Of a stretch of 41,594 nt of DNA, positions 8,158 through 17,704 are shown in pieces. Where the stretch lies: the NCBI GenBank assembly GCA_009731375.1, contig BJOX01000228.1:48643-90236 (forward strand), in the 5' to 3' direction. Source of the stretch: Paulinella micropora (lineage: Eukaryota; Cercozoa; Imbricatea; Euglyphida). Within the stretch, counting starts at the first letter, position 1; every line of letters begins with the position of its first letter. The notes under the pieces are model-generated. The model had not been told where the DNA came from. It worked only from the letters and a program-made list of their open reading frames with translations, and searched no databases. The position numbers and the translations under genes were made by a program.

Positions 8158-9000
8158 CCCCCCAGACCTAACGGTTGAGTTGAGTTGCGTGCAGAATGAG
8201 TGACTAAACGAACGAAGTATGATGTGTCCGCTAAAAAAAATATCTAAAGGGAAAAGAGGAATGGGTGAGTCTCTTAAACCTATGAGTGAGTAAAAAGATT
8301 GATGCGTCGGTGATGTTGCGCGATGCAGATGATGATCAGCCGGGGCCGGATATCCATGATTCGCAGCGGGAGACTGGGACAATTGAGGCACAGTAGCGAG
8401 CGGTGGTATCGGGGGGTTGATGTCGAGCCGTAGAAAACTAGGTGGCCGGGTATCACACAGCCAAGGTGAACCAATGAAGCACCAAATATGCCATGCCGAT
8501 ATGATCGCTGAGGTATTCAAGCTCGCTGATGATAATCGTGACCTGCAGGCAGAAGAGGCGACCAAGGACTTACAAGGATACGTCGGTCGTGGCGTAATTA
8601 GTCTAGGGACGATGACGGTTCAAGTGGGAAAAGCGCTGGGCGGAGGCGGGTGAAGCCGTTTACGATGGGTAAAACCCACTTGAGTGTTTTGGGGTTGCGT
8701 GCGCGGCTAGTTCTTCAGCTTTTACGTTGTCTAGATGAGGCTTGCGTAATGTGAAAAAGTTCGCCAATGATGATGATAACCTTAAAGGCGCATAAAACTT
8801 TGGTGGATGACCGAAGTCTATTCTTGTTCTTCTGAGAAGGTGCCAGATGATGCGATAGATAACAAGTTTGAACATTGCCGAAGAGAGCTAGAATCCAAAG
8901 TCATACCAAGGTGGTAGGTTATGGGTCCGTCTTGTTGCTGTCCGGGTCAAGGTGATGTTGTTACTGCGTAGGCGCAAGAAGTAGCGATAAAAGAAAGGTA
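8158..9000 (-). other. degenerate 3' part of element 1; integrase core absent
   Basis: Immediately 3' of the RNase H-like ORF stop (TGA 9001-9003), the same frame continues with residues that still align to element 2 (YLSFIATSCAYAVT against VLNMYATSHAPRVT), so the stop is a nonsense change. After that no zinc-binding HHCC, no DDE motifs and no long frame are visible. Only about 0.85 kb remains before the LTR, where element 2 has about 1.8 kb. The integrase is therefore deleted, unless it hides in the assembly gap. Confidence 0.55.
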
Positions 9001-10164
9001 TCAATATTCCCATTCCAAGTAGGTGCCGTAGAGTAACCATTTGAAGTCGTTGCTAACTTTAATTTCTGCGCAATTGGGAACGAGTTTGGGTGAAACAGTT
9101 CGCTTTGCAATATAGCAGATAGCGTGCGTCGGCATAAGTATGGCTAATGGCTTACAGAGAGCGATGAGAGCTCGTGCTACGATTATAGAATTCTTCCGAG
9201 GAGGGATGATAACAGCCAAATCCCAAGGACTGTCGATGGCGCTTCGCGTCGGTCTTGCATGTTTGATGTAACAGGGGATAGACTTGAGAGTCGTTTCCAT
9301 CTCATCGCTGATGCTTCTGGCGGAAAGCCAAATCGTAGAGCCTTCTCTGGGCAGTGGAACGGAAATGAAAAGGTCCCAGATGACTTCTGCTTCGTCAAGA
9401 GGGGTCCGGATGTCCGGATCGATGCTGTGGACACAGGGCAGATCGGGCAGAGGATGAACTGTCTTACTGGGTAAGAATCCGATCTTAAAAGGAATCTTGC
9501 ATAGATATGACAAAATCCGTTCGATAACTAGATGACTACCAAGTCGTTGTAGGAAATCGAGGGGTTTCGGGTCAATGATGATGGTGAGTTTGGAATCGTC
9601 GAAGTCGACGTAGTGGCGGCATTCTTGAAGTCCGTAGAGAACACCATATGTTTCTTGCAGATGAGGTGCCCAGCGGGTTTGTGTGTCCGTAAACTTGAGG
9701 GAAAGATATTCGATGACTGGAGCGTCTATGTTCAGGTCGGTGCACAGGGTGCCGTGAACACTTGTTCTGGTAGTCTCCATCCGTAGGTAGAGGCAGTCGA
9801 AAGACTCTTCGTCGGTCAGGGTCTGTGACGAGGGGGCTGTGCAGCTTGGTTCCTCAATATCTTGCATCGTGTCCCGATTAAGACTGGGTGAGTTCTTCAA
9901 TTGGGATGAAGTTGGTTCAATCAAGTTTATGCAGGGAGGTACAAGGCGGAGGCAGTTGGGTATGTGAGCCGGTGTGACGTCGGTCATAACCAATTCCGAG
10001 CAATCGGTGGGCGTCGAGAGAGTCAAAGCGTTGAGGGGTGACAGTTGTCGTCGTGTCTGCGTCGATGCTGTTGTTGCCGAGTACAAAAAGTTCAAGGTGT
10101 TCCAAACGGAGTCTAGATTCCAATCCATGAAGATTAGGGAGTTCCGTGTTTGAGGAAATGTCAC
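9001..10164 (-). CDS. element 1: degenerate RT thumb + RNase H-like + linker ORF
   Basis: 387 codons homologous to the middle of element 2's pol. MTDVTPAHIPNCLRLV aligns to MTNFIQAHIPNYSRLV (RT connection), and YLSLKFTDTQTRW...ETYGVLYGLQ aligns to YFSLKFTETQSRW...EAYGIIYGVQ (RNase H). SPWDLAVIIP aligns to APWDYAIVIP in the linker after RNase H. Of the RNase H carboxylates, the first Asp (LRTDAS in element 2) is Glu130 here (LRMETT). Glu171 and Asp198 are kept, but the TDHRP motif is IDPKP. The enzyme is probably inactive or impaired. The frame overlaps the RT-like ORF at 9917-10164, and homology switches between the two frames in that overlap. Confidence 0.8.
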   Translation of the reverse strand: MTFPQTRNSLIFMDWNLDSVWNTLNFLYSATTASTQTRRQLSPLNALTLSTPTDCSELVMTDVTPAHIPNCLRLVPPCINLIEPTSSQLKNSPSLNRDTMQDIEEPSCTAPSSQTLTDEESFDCLYLRMETTRTSVHGTLCTDLNIDAPVIEYLSLKFTDTQTRWAPHLQETYGVLYGLQECRHYVDFDDSKLTIIIDPKPLDFLQRLGSHLVIERILSYLCKIPFKIGFLPSKTVHPLPDLPCVHSIDPDIRTPLDEAEVIWDLFISVPLPREGSTIWLSARSISDEMETTLKSIPCYIKHARPTRSAIDSPWDLAVIIPPRKNSIIVARALIALCKPLAILMPTHAICYIAKRTVSPKLVPNCAEIKVSNDFKWLLYGTYLEWEY

Positions 10165-11443
10165 GAACTTGTGTCGAGTGCGTTTGAAAGTCGTGTCTTT
10201 CAGCGGTAGTGTGATCGAAAAGAACGTCTGCGTCGATGATGATTGCAGGCTGCTGGTTCCAAAATGGTGGGAGTTGGATCAACTTCTCGATTATACACTT
10301 GGGGTCGCCGAAGATACGATGAACGCTGTTGGTCGTAACCAATAGACCTAGAAGGGTCCACATAACCAAACTACTTTGGTGAAGGTTGTGGTTAAGATGG
10401 TAATGGTTGGTGGGTCGCTCCTGGTAATGGTCAGATTTCAAAAGACTATGGGCTAGAAGACAGGGATGGTCCATTGGAGTGCGGTAGTTGTGGGTATTCC
10501 GCAAGTCTTCGATGAAACACTTGATGTTCTCGATAATTCCAGGTAGGAGTTTGCAGTTCGTTGGCATGCATGGCGTGAGCGCATTACTCCTTGTACAAAC
10601 GTTGTGAGCGTCCGTAATCCAGCCAAGAAGGTTCGTACTCATTGCTGATATCCAACACGAGTGTGTGGCGGCAGTTGGTGAAACCATCGGCTTGAGTTGA
10701 AACACGTCAATATGGCGAAAGACGTTTGGCTGGGCCTGAAAGATGAAGTCGAGTACATGAGTAAAAGTCCATGAGAGGTCTTGTTGAAGTTGAGTGGGGT
10801 TCAAGTTATCCGCAATGAAGGGAAGCTTGAAACCTATCGATAACAACATTGGTAATGTCCACTTAGAGTAGAGGGCGTAACAAAGTTGTTCCGTGTAAAG
10901 CCTGGAAAGTAGATGTGTGCTCGTCACTGCTGCTGTCGTAGGGGAGTACGTGCGGTGGTCCGAGTGTGTTGGCGCAAACCTTTTCGTAAAAGGATGAAAA
11001 TTTGAAGCGAATAGGCCGAAGTTAGTCGAAATGGTTCGGGTGTTGAAATTCTCCAACTGTCCGATTTCTGAAAGGTGTTTCAGGGTTGATTTTCGAGTTC
11101 GGTATTCCAACGGTGCAAGATGATCGGCGAAGGGGTGCCTGCGTTGCTTCTGCTTCAGATGATGATTTGAAGAGGAATCAAATTGAGCGTTGTTCAAATC
11201 GATTTCGCTGTCCTTATTGTGAGGCTGTTGTGAACGTCGTACCATGGTATGAGACGGAGATGTTGCGGCTGTCGAACCTGTGGTCGACTGTGATGTCAAA
11301 CTGCTTGACGAGGAGGATGAAGAAGGGCCTTGTCCGCCTCCTTGTGAGTCATCATCTTGGTGTTTCTTGTTCTCGCTTGGTTTACAGCCAGAAGAAGATT
11401 GACCAGAAGTTGTTCGAGTTGCTGGTGGCGTCGGTGCAGCCAA
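9917..11443 (-). CDS. element 1: reverse-transcriptase-like ORF with lost catalytic motif
   Basis: 508 codons. The C-terminal half aligns with element 2's RT: MWTLLGLLV against VWTPRGLLV, HRIFGDPKCIIEKLIQLPPFW against HRAPGDFQRAIDKSFGHLPFW, then IIIDADVLF against AYIDDVHVV. The YxDD catalytic motif is thus I-I-D-A (Asp404 kept, second Asp replaced by Ala405). Motif A cannot be aligned with confidence. The N-terminus is Ser/Gln-rich with a poly-Ser run (about 41-48) and overlaps the end of the ORF3 homologue. The frame has no stops across 1.5 kb although the enzyme cannot work as a polymerase. Likely dependent on the autonomous family for reverse transcription. Confidence 0.8.
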   Translation of the reverse strand: MAAPTPPATRTTSGQSSSGCKPSENKKHQDDDSQGGGQGPSSSSSSSSLTSQSTTGSTAATSPSHTMVRRSQQPHNKDSEIDLNNAQFDSSSNHHLKQKQRRHPFADHLAPLEYRTRKSTLKHLSEIGQLENFNTRTISTNFGLFASNFHPFTKRFAPTHSDHRTYSPTTAAVTSTHLLSRLYTEQLCYALYSKWTLPMLLSIGFKLPFIADNLNPTQLQQDLSWTFTHVLDFIFQAQPNVFRHIDVFQLKPMVSPTAATHSCWISAMSTNLLGWITDAHNVCTRSNALTPCMPTNCKLLPGIIENIKCFIEDLRNTHNYRTPMDHPCLLAHSLLKSDHYQERPTNHYHLNHNLHQSSLVMWTLLGLLVTTNSVHRIFGDPKCIIEKLIQLPPFWNQQPAIIIDADVLFDHTTAERHDFQTHSTQVRDISSNTELPNLHGLESRLRLEHLELFVLGNNSIDADTTTTVTPQRFDSLDAHRLLGIGYDRRHTGSHTQLPPPCTSLHKLD

Positions 11444-13617
11444 TGAGTCGAGTGCAGTGTCAGCTGATGGTTGAGCTGGGGCCGGTGGTAGCTGAGCTGG
11501 GCCGGTGTTGTCTGAGCTGGTGCCACCGAAGGTTGAGTAGAGGTCGGTGGTGGCGACGCTTGGGCCGATGGTAGCGGAGCTGGGGCCGATGTTGATGACA
11601 CTGAATTCGAACTACTAGATGAACTGTTCGAAGAGCCATAGCTGGTGGCTAAGTTTGACTCATCGGTGGATGGTAAACTCGAAGACGAACTAGATGATGA
11701 GCTGGATGACGAGCTAGATGATCCCGTTGGGGAGACTCCCGTCTGCAGTCTGCCTTCGCGTATAGCTCGAGCTATTAGAGATGATAGGTCCGGTTGGATG
11801 TCGAAACCTGGGTGGATCTCGTCAACATGGGGGTAGCCAATGCGGTAGTTTCCTCTTGTTTCTTCTGGGGTAAGCGTCCTGCAGTGTCCTCCTGGTATGT
11901 TAGTTGACAAAACTTTGTATTTGAGATCCGTAGCGTTCATTTGCAGTTGTGTGTAGAACATTTCCAAGACGTGTTGCATACGTGGTGTTCGAAGGTTGAC
12001 CCATCGTCCATCGGAGGTATGGTCGTCTCCTCTGTGAGAGGTCGGAGGTATCTTAGGATTGTCCTTCCATTCGTAAAAATGTCGGTGTACGGTAGTCGAT
12101 GGGTGTTTACGAATGACTGGAACTCCATAAGGGTAACCACGGAGGCGCTTATCTCGAGAGTAAGGGTTGGCAATGTCGGTTGAACATGGGACTGTGCCAT
12201 GGGGGTGATGAACCACATGAATTTCCCGACTGTATCGTCGTCCTGTTTCGCTGGCAACGACCATGAAGAAATATTGTGCTAGATGCCATGGGACATGGTC
12301 GTAGCGTACCCAATAAAACTTGCTAGGAAAAGATGTCATGACGTTGAGGGTTCCATGAGCAGGATTCCAGTTGGGCGCTGTGCGAAGATATTTCTGAAGA
12401 TTGGAGTCGTCCAATTCTGTTGATCCCACTTCTCGATCGATGGAATCGGAGTGTCCCATGTAGTTGCCGTGCATGAAGAACTGTCGTAGGAATGTTGCGT
12501 CCTTTTCGTCGGTGTAGTACGTGGTGATGGAGCTCTTGTTGAAAAAGCTGATAGGTAAATCGACGATACATTCGTAGGATCGTTCTCGAACCAGCTGTAT
12601 TCCTATCCTTTCGTTTCCGACGTCATAGTATTGGTCCATAGTTAGAAGTTTGAACCAAATTGGGTCGTTGCACGGGAGACGATGGAAGTAGTGTTGTAGG
12701 GCGAAACAGCGTTCACGGGTAGGAAGCTTGAAAACATGGCGTATGTAATCAGTTTCGTCATCAACCTGTGGTTCGAAATACATGTGGTTTGGAGAGGGTT
12801 CTTCCATGCTGCACCAAGGGAACAAGTTTTGACCCTCGAGGATGGTCGCCAAAGGGGAACGGTTGGGGTTTGCTCCGACGAGTAGGCCACAGTATGAAGA
12901 TCGGTATCCCCACGGACGTATGGACGGACAGTAAGCCATTCCGTTTCGGAAATAGTAGATGTCGCCGGTAGGTTCGACGTTGGGGCCAACCAAAATTGAA
13001 GCAAGAAGTTGGGCAGTGCTTCTACCGTTTTGTGGGCTGAAATGAAAAACGATGGCCGATATGTTGTCCTGGTGAAGTCTTGACATCATCGTAGATCCTT
13101 CTTGTATGTTGAGAAACGAACTCAACTTGTTTGGAGTTAGTGGGTGTCGTTCTCCACGTTGGGTCATTCGGGGTGCCACGGAATCTCCAGCGCGAAACAA
13201 ACACATTGCTTCTGTGTTGATGACGCCGAGAGGTATGGCTTCCCTTGCGACAAGAGCGAGTCCTTGTGTATAATCTTCAAATGTTTGAGGATCCATCTCG
13301 TGTGCTGCGTTGCGCGGGGGCCAGTAATACTGTAGTAGTAGAGTAGGATGAAACCGATTGAAGTGTGCCAGCGCTTGGTCGAATTGAGCAAGGTATGACA
13401 TAGTCCAGGGGGTGTTCCCGTACCAATGGCGTGGTTCCATGTGCAAGTCGATATTGCTTTCGCGTATTCGTTGTTGACCAGAACCAGAAACAGCGTCTTC
13501 TGGAGTAAAGGTCCGTGTAAGATGTGGAAAGATGGCGCAAGCCTGGGCTTCTTCCGGTGTGACAACTGCGGTCCCTGCGGATGTGAATCCCGGGGTGTCA
13601 TAGCGGTGATGACATAG
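11296..13617 (-). CDS. element 1: ORF3 homologue, C-terminal part
   Basis: Open from a stop near 13620 (the first start-like codon is TTG at 13446, so no ATG decides the start). Homologous to element 2's ORF3. The strongest block is DIANPYSRDKRLRGYPYG (coded at about 12116-12175) against DILNPYSRALRARGYPYG. It is preceded by PWHLAQYFF against PWFLQLQFE, FRNGMAY against FRNMMAY, and LLASILVGP against LASMLALGL. A poly-Ser run (coded at about 11670-11725) occupies the same relative position as in element 2, followed by a Pro/Ala/Gln-rich tail. No enzyme motif or membrane segment is visible. Function unknown. It joins the N-terminal part through a frameshift near 13610. Confidence 0.75.
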   Translation of the reverse strand, partial: LCHHRYDTPGFTSAGTAVVTPEEAQACAIFPHLTRTFTPEDAVSGSGQQRIRESNIDLHMEPRHWYGNTPWTMSYLAQFDQALAHFNRFHPTLLLQYYWPPRNAAHEMDPQTFEDYTQGLALVAREAIPLGVINTEAMCLFRAGDSVAPRMTQRGERHPLTPNKLSSFLNIQEGSTMMSRLHQDNISAIVFHFSPQNGRSTAQLLASILVGPNVEPTGDIYYFRNGMAYCPSIRPWGYRSSYCGLLVGANPNRSPLATILEGQNLFPWCSMEEPSPNHMYFEPQVDDETDYIRHVFKLPTRERCFALQHYFHRLPCNDPIWFKLLTMDQYYDVGNERIGIQLVRERSYECIVDLPISFFNKSSITTYYTDEKDATFLRQFFMHGNYMGHSDSIDREVGSTELDDSNLQKYLRTAPNWNPAHGTLNVMTSFPSKFYWVRYDHVPWHLAQYFFMVVASETGRRYSREIHVVHHPHGTVPCSTDIANPYSRDKRLRGYPYGVPVIRKHPSTTVHRHFYEWKDNPKIPPTSHRGDDHTSDGRWVNLRTPRMQHVLEMFYTQLQMNATDLKYKVLSTNIPGGHCRTLTPEETRGNYRIGYPHVDEIHPGFDIQPDLSSLIARAIREGRLQTGVSPTGSSSSSSSSSSSSSSSLPSTDESNLATSYGSSNSSSSSSNSVSSTSAPAPLPSAQASPPPTSTQPSVAPAQTTPAQLSYHRPQLNHQLTLHSTHWLHRRHQQLEQLLVNLLLAVNQARTRNTKMMTHKEADKALLHPPRQAV

Positions 13618-14767
13618 TTATTCTCCCCAGTTGCTAGAGCCTGAGTCATGTGACGTTCCACGCGTGGAATGGTGTTTTTCGCCTCCGTGTTGTCAGGCCA
13701 CAAATCTTGACAAGTGGTGAGGTGTTTAGGGATCCAGTAGCCCAAATGTCTGCATGTAGGGTACGTACCGGGAAACATCACCATCGATAATGTTGGGAAA
13801 TACGTAGCGTAAATGTCGCGTGCTATGTAAAGTTTAGAATCCGTGCCTGGAGATCCATGCAGTCGTGCTTCTCTGTACGTTTGTTCCCCTGGTTCTCCGC
13901 TGAAAACGAAGAGGTCGTAATAGTCTACTGACCACGGGTTAACTTTTTCGAAGTGTTCCCATTTGGGAGATGGTGGTGTCGGTGGACGTGGAGTTGTTAC
14001 ATGTCTTTGTGCCAATTTGCGCGGATTTCCAACATCCTTGCGTGTCTTCCATGGTGTCATTTGTGTGACATAGGAAGTGACTGGACTGAGTGAAAACCCA
14101 CCGGGTGGAGAGTTTGCCACTGGAGAATAAAGTGCCAAAGGTGCTTGCGACGACGGTGAACCTGATCGCGGCGATAAGGAACGACTCGCCAAGGGTGATG
14201 AACTGTCAGATGACGATGAGCTGCTCGAAGATGACGATGAGCTGCTCGACGTACATTGTAGTTCCTGTTGCGTTTCTGCGCTCAGTCCGGGAAGTCGGTG
14301 AGTGGTACCTTGTCTGGAGCGGGATGGGGTCCCGATCTTAGGTGGTGAAGGTCTCGATGCCGCTGAGTCGTAGGGCGAGTGTCCTTGTTTGCTGGCGGAA
14401 CTCCGTGTCGTATGACGATGGCTAGATGCCAACGGTACCGGTAGGACCGTAGAAGTCGGGGGATTTGCCAACGCATCATGAAGCGATCCATATCTCGGCA
14501 TGGGTTGTGCAAGGGCCGATGAGGAATCAAAGGCCGCTGCGGACGGTAGTACTGCCGGTTGCGGTGCCGATGCTGTCGATGATGATGTCGCTGTTGGTAA
14601 CGGTGACGATGATGATGGTGCGCCCGTCGATGGTGACGATGATGATGATGCGCCCGTCGATGGTGACGATGACGATGATGCGCCCGTCGATGGTGACGAT
14701 GATGATGATGCGCCCGTCGATGATGAACTAACATAAGGGTTCGCAATATAGAACTTCTCCTCGGATT
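13164..14767 (-). CDS. element 1: ORF3 homologue, N-terminal part
   Basis: The frame opens after TAA near 14768 and has its first ATG at 14501 (MPRYGSLHD). Before that ATG the 30-bp tandem repeat is read as a Ser-rich SSSSSPSTGA repeat, which suits ORF3 better than the His/Arg-rich reading in the neighbouring frame. The region ends with ENNYV, aligning to element 2's LYNYV. The homology then continues in the frame of the 11296-13617 ORF, so the part below about 13600 is out-of-frame shadow. Protein family unknown. Confidence 0.6.
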
Positions 14768-16810
14768 AGTTATCTGTCTGGAGGATAAAAAAGATTGCCA
14801 CGCGAGCCGGTCGATGTGACGATCTTGTGCTGTAAGTACCTGAAGGTTGGGGCTTGAACGGGATGCAGTGTTCGACGACGTCGCAGCGGACGAGGCTGAG
14901 GATGTCTGCGTCTTCTGTCGCTTCACAAGGGTACGTTTGGATTCTTGATGGCGGGTTAGTTTAGAAGAGGTAGATCCCGTGGTGCCAAAGTGCGATGTCC
15001 GCGTGTTGGAATTCTCATCTTCGTCTTCGTCTGGTTCATCGACTAAGCCTTCTTCCACCTCAGATTCCTCTTCCACTGATTCGATCTCGTCTTCGTCTGG
15101 TTCCGGTGGGGAATCTTTCTCTTCCTTGTCACCTCGTTTCTTCCTGTCTGACATGAAGAGATTGGCTAAGCGAGGGTGAGTCGGGAGAGTTGATAAAAAA
15201 TCGCAGGGGTGTGTAGGTTGCGTATCCTTACGGTGTCCGAAGATCTTTTCGGTTACTGAGGTTGGGCAAGAAGTTGTCTTCGCGAAGGTTGTCGGACTGA
15301 AGTCGTAGCTGACGGTAGCCAGTTGACGATCGCCCACTTGAAGTGGTGTGTCGAAGTAATGAAACTCCGTCTCGTAAATAATTTGTCGTGATGGAGGCTT
15401 CAAAGGAATGTAGTCAGTGGGTCGAATCCTCTGAGCTTCATCAAAAGACAGATTCATCTGCGCTGTGGTCTCGTTGGCGAGAAGTATATCCACATGATCG
15501 GGCAGATGCGTTGACACGTAGATGGTGATCGCATGCAACAGTGACGTCGGGTTAGCTGAGGCAAAAAGTGCAATGCCTTCAGTAAGTGTCGCGATGATGC
15601 CGACTGATGAACGTGCTTCTACCGGAGGTAGTTTCCGAATGGAGAGACCATGTTGAGTAGCCCATGTCAGTCGCGCCACACCTTTGCAGTTGCAGGCTGA
15701 GTCCAACGCACATGTAGTCTTGCCGATGGGTGAGTTGTGAAGAGGATCGTCGGTGACCCAGATACTCCCGATGATCACTGTCGGAGCCGTTGCAATTCGC
15801 AGAGACAGGGGCGTTGGTGATATCCAAGAGGACGAGCAGGGACGGGTAGTCGTATTGGAAGTACACAGCGTGCTGCGAGCGGCGGCCGATGAGGGCCTCC
15901 CTTCATCCAGACGATACTGTTCCCTAAGTGTGCATTTCTCAAACGGATGTTTGGGAGAGTGGATCGTTTTCAAAGGAGTGTTATGTTCCTTACCATAGTC
16001 ACAAAGAACATCTGACGAAGGTTTGTGCTTTGGTAGAGCTGACGATCTGCCTATTGCAAGGAGCATAATAGCGGTTGCCTCCGTCGGGTGCAGATGCTGT
16101 AGGCTCGACGAGGTGTCTGCTAAGACGGTATCCGTGCGGTTGATCTGCCGAGTCGACATCTGCAGAAGAGCAGTCGGAATAGCTGGTGTTGTATTCATAT
16201 TCTGTCTTTGCCATGTCGGCCATGTGACATTGTCGATCACTTCAGTGGTGCCTTCCAAGATAGGCCCCGAGTCTTCCATAACGTTGAAGTCGTTAAACTC
16301 GGTCCGTAGTAGGAGGTTACTGGAGTTGCAGGGTAGTGTAGCACCTAGCGCCTTCGGTATGTCGATAACACACTGGGTCAGTTGATCTTGGTTTGGCAAA
16401 CTACTTTGTCCCATCCACGTGGTCGTAGCATGTTCAAAATCTAGATGAGCGGCTTGATCACACAACATTTCCTTGGTCATGTGCATGACGCGTCCAGTCT
16501 GGATTTCTGCGTTGTCGAAAGCTTCTCGAAGGTCCGTACAAGTGTTTGTCGGATGGTCGTCTCGTTCGCGTGCCATGTCGATAATGTTATCGTACGCGTC
16601 ATGCGCACGACCAGGAGGGTTGAACACCTGTTGGTTGTCGATGTCGGCGTGGATCTGAATCTCTTTCTTCAAATGGTGCTGGTGATTACCTTTTGAGTCG
16701 AAGGTACTAGACTTCGGTAGATGATCCTCCAATCTGCGTGGTCGATCGGTGCTGTCGATGGGTAGCCTTGCCAGTGGATGTTGCAACTGTTGAGCGCGTT
16801 CCACGAGCAT
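14282..16810 (-). CDS. element 1: Gag-protease-like ORF with DSA protease motif
   Basis: 842 codons from ATG 16808-16810. Residues about 48-155 resemble the second half of element 2's Gag (KEIQIHADIDNQQVF against WKIDIVYDVTKSF; KEMLCDQAAHLDFEHATTTW against YEIARRCVSPVEIQHIETMQ). A retropepsin-like domain follows. CALDSACN (Asp370-Ser-Ala372) aligns to element 2's VIVDTGCN, and HLPDHVDILLANE aligns to HVPPGADILLGTA, so both conserved glycines (DTG and ILLG) are Ala. An acidic Glu/Asp stretch (PPEPDEDEIES...) follows, as in element 2. The last 150 or so residues (His/Arg-rich repeats) are probably a shadow of ORF3's Ser-rich frame. No intact CCHC knuckle is seen. Confidence 0.7.
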   Translation of the reverse strand: MLVERAQQLQHPLARLPIDSTDRPRRLEDHLPKSSTFDSKGNHQHHLKKEIQIHADIDNQQVFNPPGRAHDAYDNIIDMARERDDHPTNTCTDLREAFDNAEIQTGRVMHMTKEMLCDQAAHLDFEHATTTWMGQSSLPNQDQLTQCVIDIPKALGATLPCNSSNLLLRTEFNDFNVMEDSGPILEGTTEVIDNVTWPTWQRQNMNTTPAIPTALLQMSTRQINRTDTVLADTSSSLQHLHPTEATAIMLLAIGRSSALPKHKPSSDVLCDYGKEHNTPLKTIHSPKHPFEKCTLREQYRLDEGRPSSAAARSTLCTSNTTTRPCSSSWISPTPLSLRIATAPTVIIGSIWVTDDPLHNSPIGKTTCALDSACNCKGVARLTWATQHGLSIRKLPPVEARSSVGIIATLTEGIALFASANPTSLLHAITIYVSTHLPDHVDILLANETTAQMNLSFDEAQRIRPTDYIPLKPPSRQIIYETEFHYFDTPLQVGDRQLATVSYDFSPTTFAKTTSCPTSVTEKIFGHRKDTQPTHPCDFLSTLPTHPRLANLFMSDRKKRGDKEEKDSPPEPDEDEIESVEEESEVEEGLVDEPDEDEDENSNTRTSHFGTTGSTSSKLTRHQESKRTLVKRQKTQTSSASSAATSSNTASRSSPNLQVLTAQDRHIDRLAWQSFLSSRQITNPRRSSILRTLMLVHHRRAHHHHRHHRRAHHRHRHHRRAHHHHRHHRRAHHHHRHRYQQRHHHRQHRHRNRQYYRPQRPLIPHRPLHNPCRDMDRFMMRWQIPRLLRSYRYRWHLAIVIRHGVPPANKDTRPTTQRHRDLHHLRSGPHPAPDKVPLTDFPD
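14612..14731. repeat. 30-bp tandem repeat, about four copies
   Basis: The unit GCGCCCGTCGATGGTGACGA followed by TGATGATGAT is repeated four times with few changes, inside the overlap of the Gag-protease-like and ORF3-like frames of element 1. Confidence 0.9.
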
Positions 16811-16864
16811 GCGGTGCAGCTTTTCGATATATTGAGTTGAATCGATGGTACGGGTAAAACGATA

Positions 16865-17704
16865 TCAGTAGGCGTCCCTGCTGGTGGTAGTGTCTGGACC
16901 TTTCCACTCGTCAGCATCAAGTGTGTCAGCTATGTGCTGATGGATTGTCGAATCGAATGTGAGAACGTTGCGATCAAATGTTGCTGTTTGTAGTGTCTGC
17001 GTAGCTGAAAGAATAGCTACAGATACTAGTGACCTTGGCATAGCTGTTTCAGCAGCCGAAAACGTCAAGAAGCAGCTTGGTTGAGTTGCAGTTGCAGATA
17101 AAGATCCAACGAGTTTCGTGTCGCTTCTCCATGGGAATTCACGTCGATCATCGTCGTAATTAACAGTTGATTTGTCAGTAAACCTTATTCGTGCGAAGCT
17201 GGTTGGTCTGAGAACGAATAGTCTTGGTGTCTTTCTGCAGCTTCTAGTCTGTTCGTAAAATGTCCGAACAGGAGCCCAAACTGGGGTGTTGGTACAAATA
17301 TCGTTGATTACGTCTTCTGGAGTGCAGAACAGGGTCACAGTACTTCGTCTGGTTCCACATGTAGACGTTCCAGAGGTAAGCCAGAGCGTAGGGCAGCAGT
17401 TGGACGGTGTGGTGTGCAGTGGAGGATATGTTTTCCACTCTGTAGGTAGGGGGTGACCCTAAAACGACAAAACCAGACACATACTGTGTTGGTTGACTGC
17501 ATAGTGTGTAAAAGGTCAGAAGAGGGACACAAAAATGCCACAGCAGGTGAATAGTCTGCAGAAACATATGTGTTTTTGGTTACCTCTGTCCTAATACGTT
17601 GTTGTATTGCAATTCCTGAAAGAGAGATTTTCCAAATTGATCTGTCGACAGAACACACCAACTCAGTGTGTGTAGTTTTTCACTTGGAAAGAAAAAATTC
17701 GAAT
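16865..17704 (-). other. element 1: 5' leader and degenerate Gag N-terminal region
   Basis: Three short overlapping minus-strand frames (16865-17338, 17244-17567, 17335-17661) cover the place where element 2 has the N-terminal half of Gag. None starts with a convincing ATG or aligns clearly. Next to the 5' LTR the leader shares a CTGTCGACAG palindrome and an adjacent ACACAC/GTGTG segment with element 2 (17640-17670 against 31402-31430), and both have AATTCGAATT directly beside the LTR. Confidence 0.45.

Noticed and set aside
11086-11574. Plus-strand ORF inside element 1
   Set aside because: Antisense shadow of the RT-like and ORF3-like minus-strand frames, no homology.
14282-14740. His/Arg-rich repeats (HHRRAHHHHR) as a metal-binding domain
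   Set aside because: The same DNA in the ORF3 frame gives a Ser-rich repeat of the type seen in both elements; the His/Arg reading is most likely out of frame.
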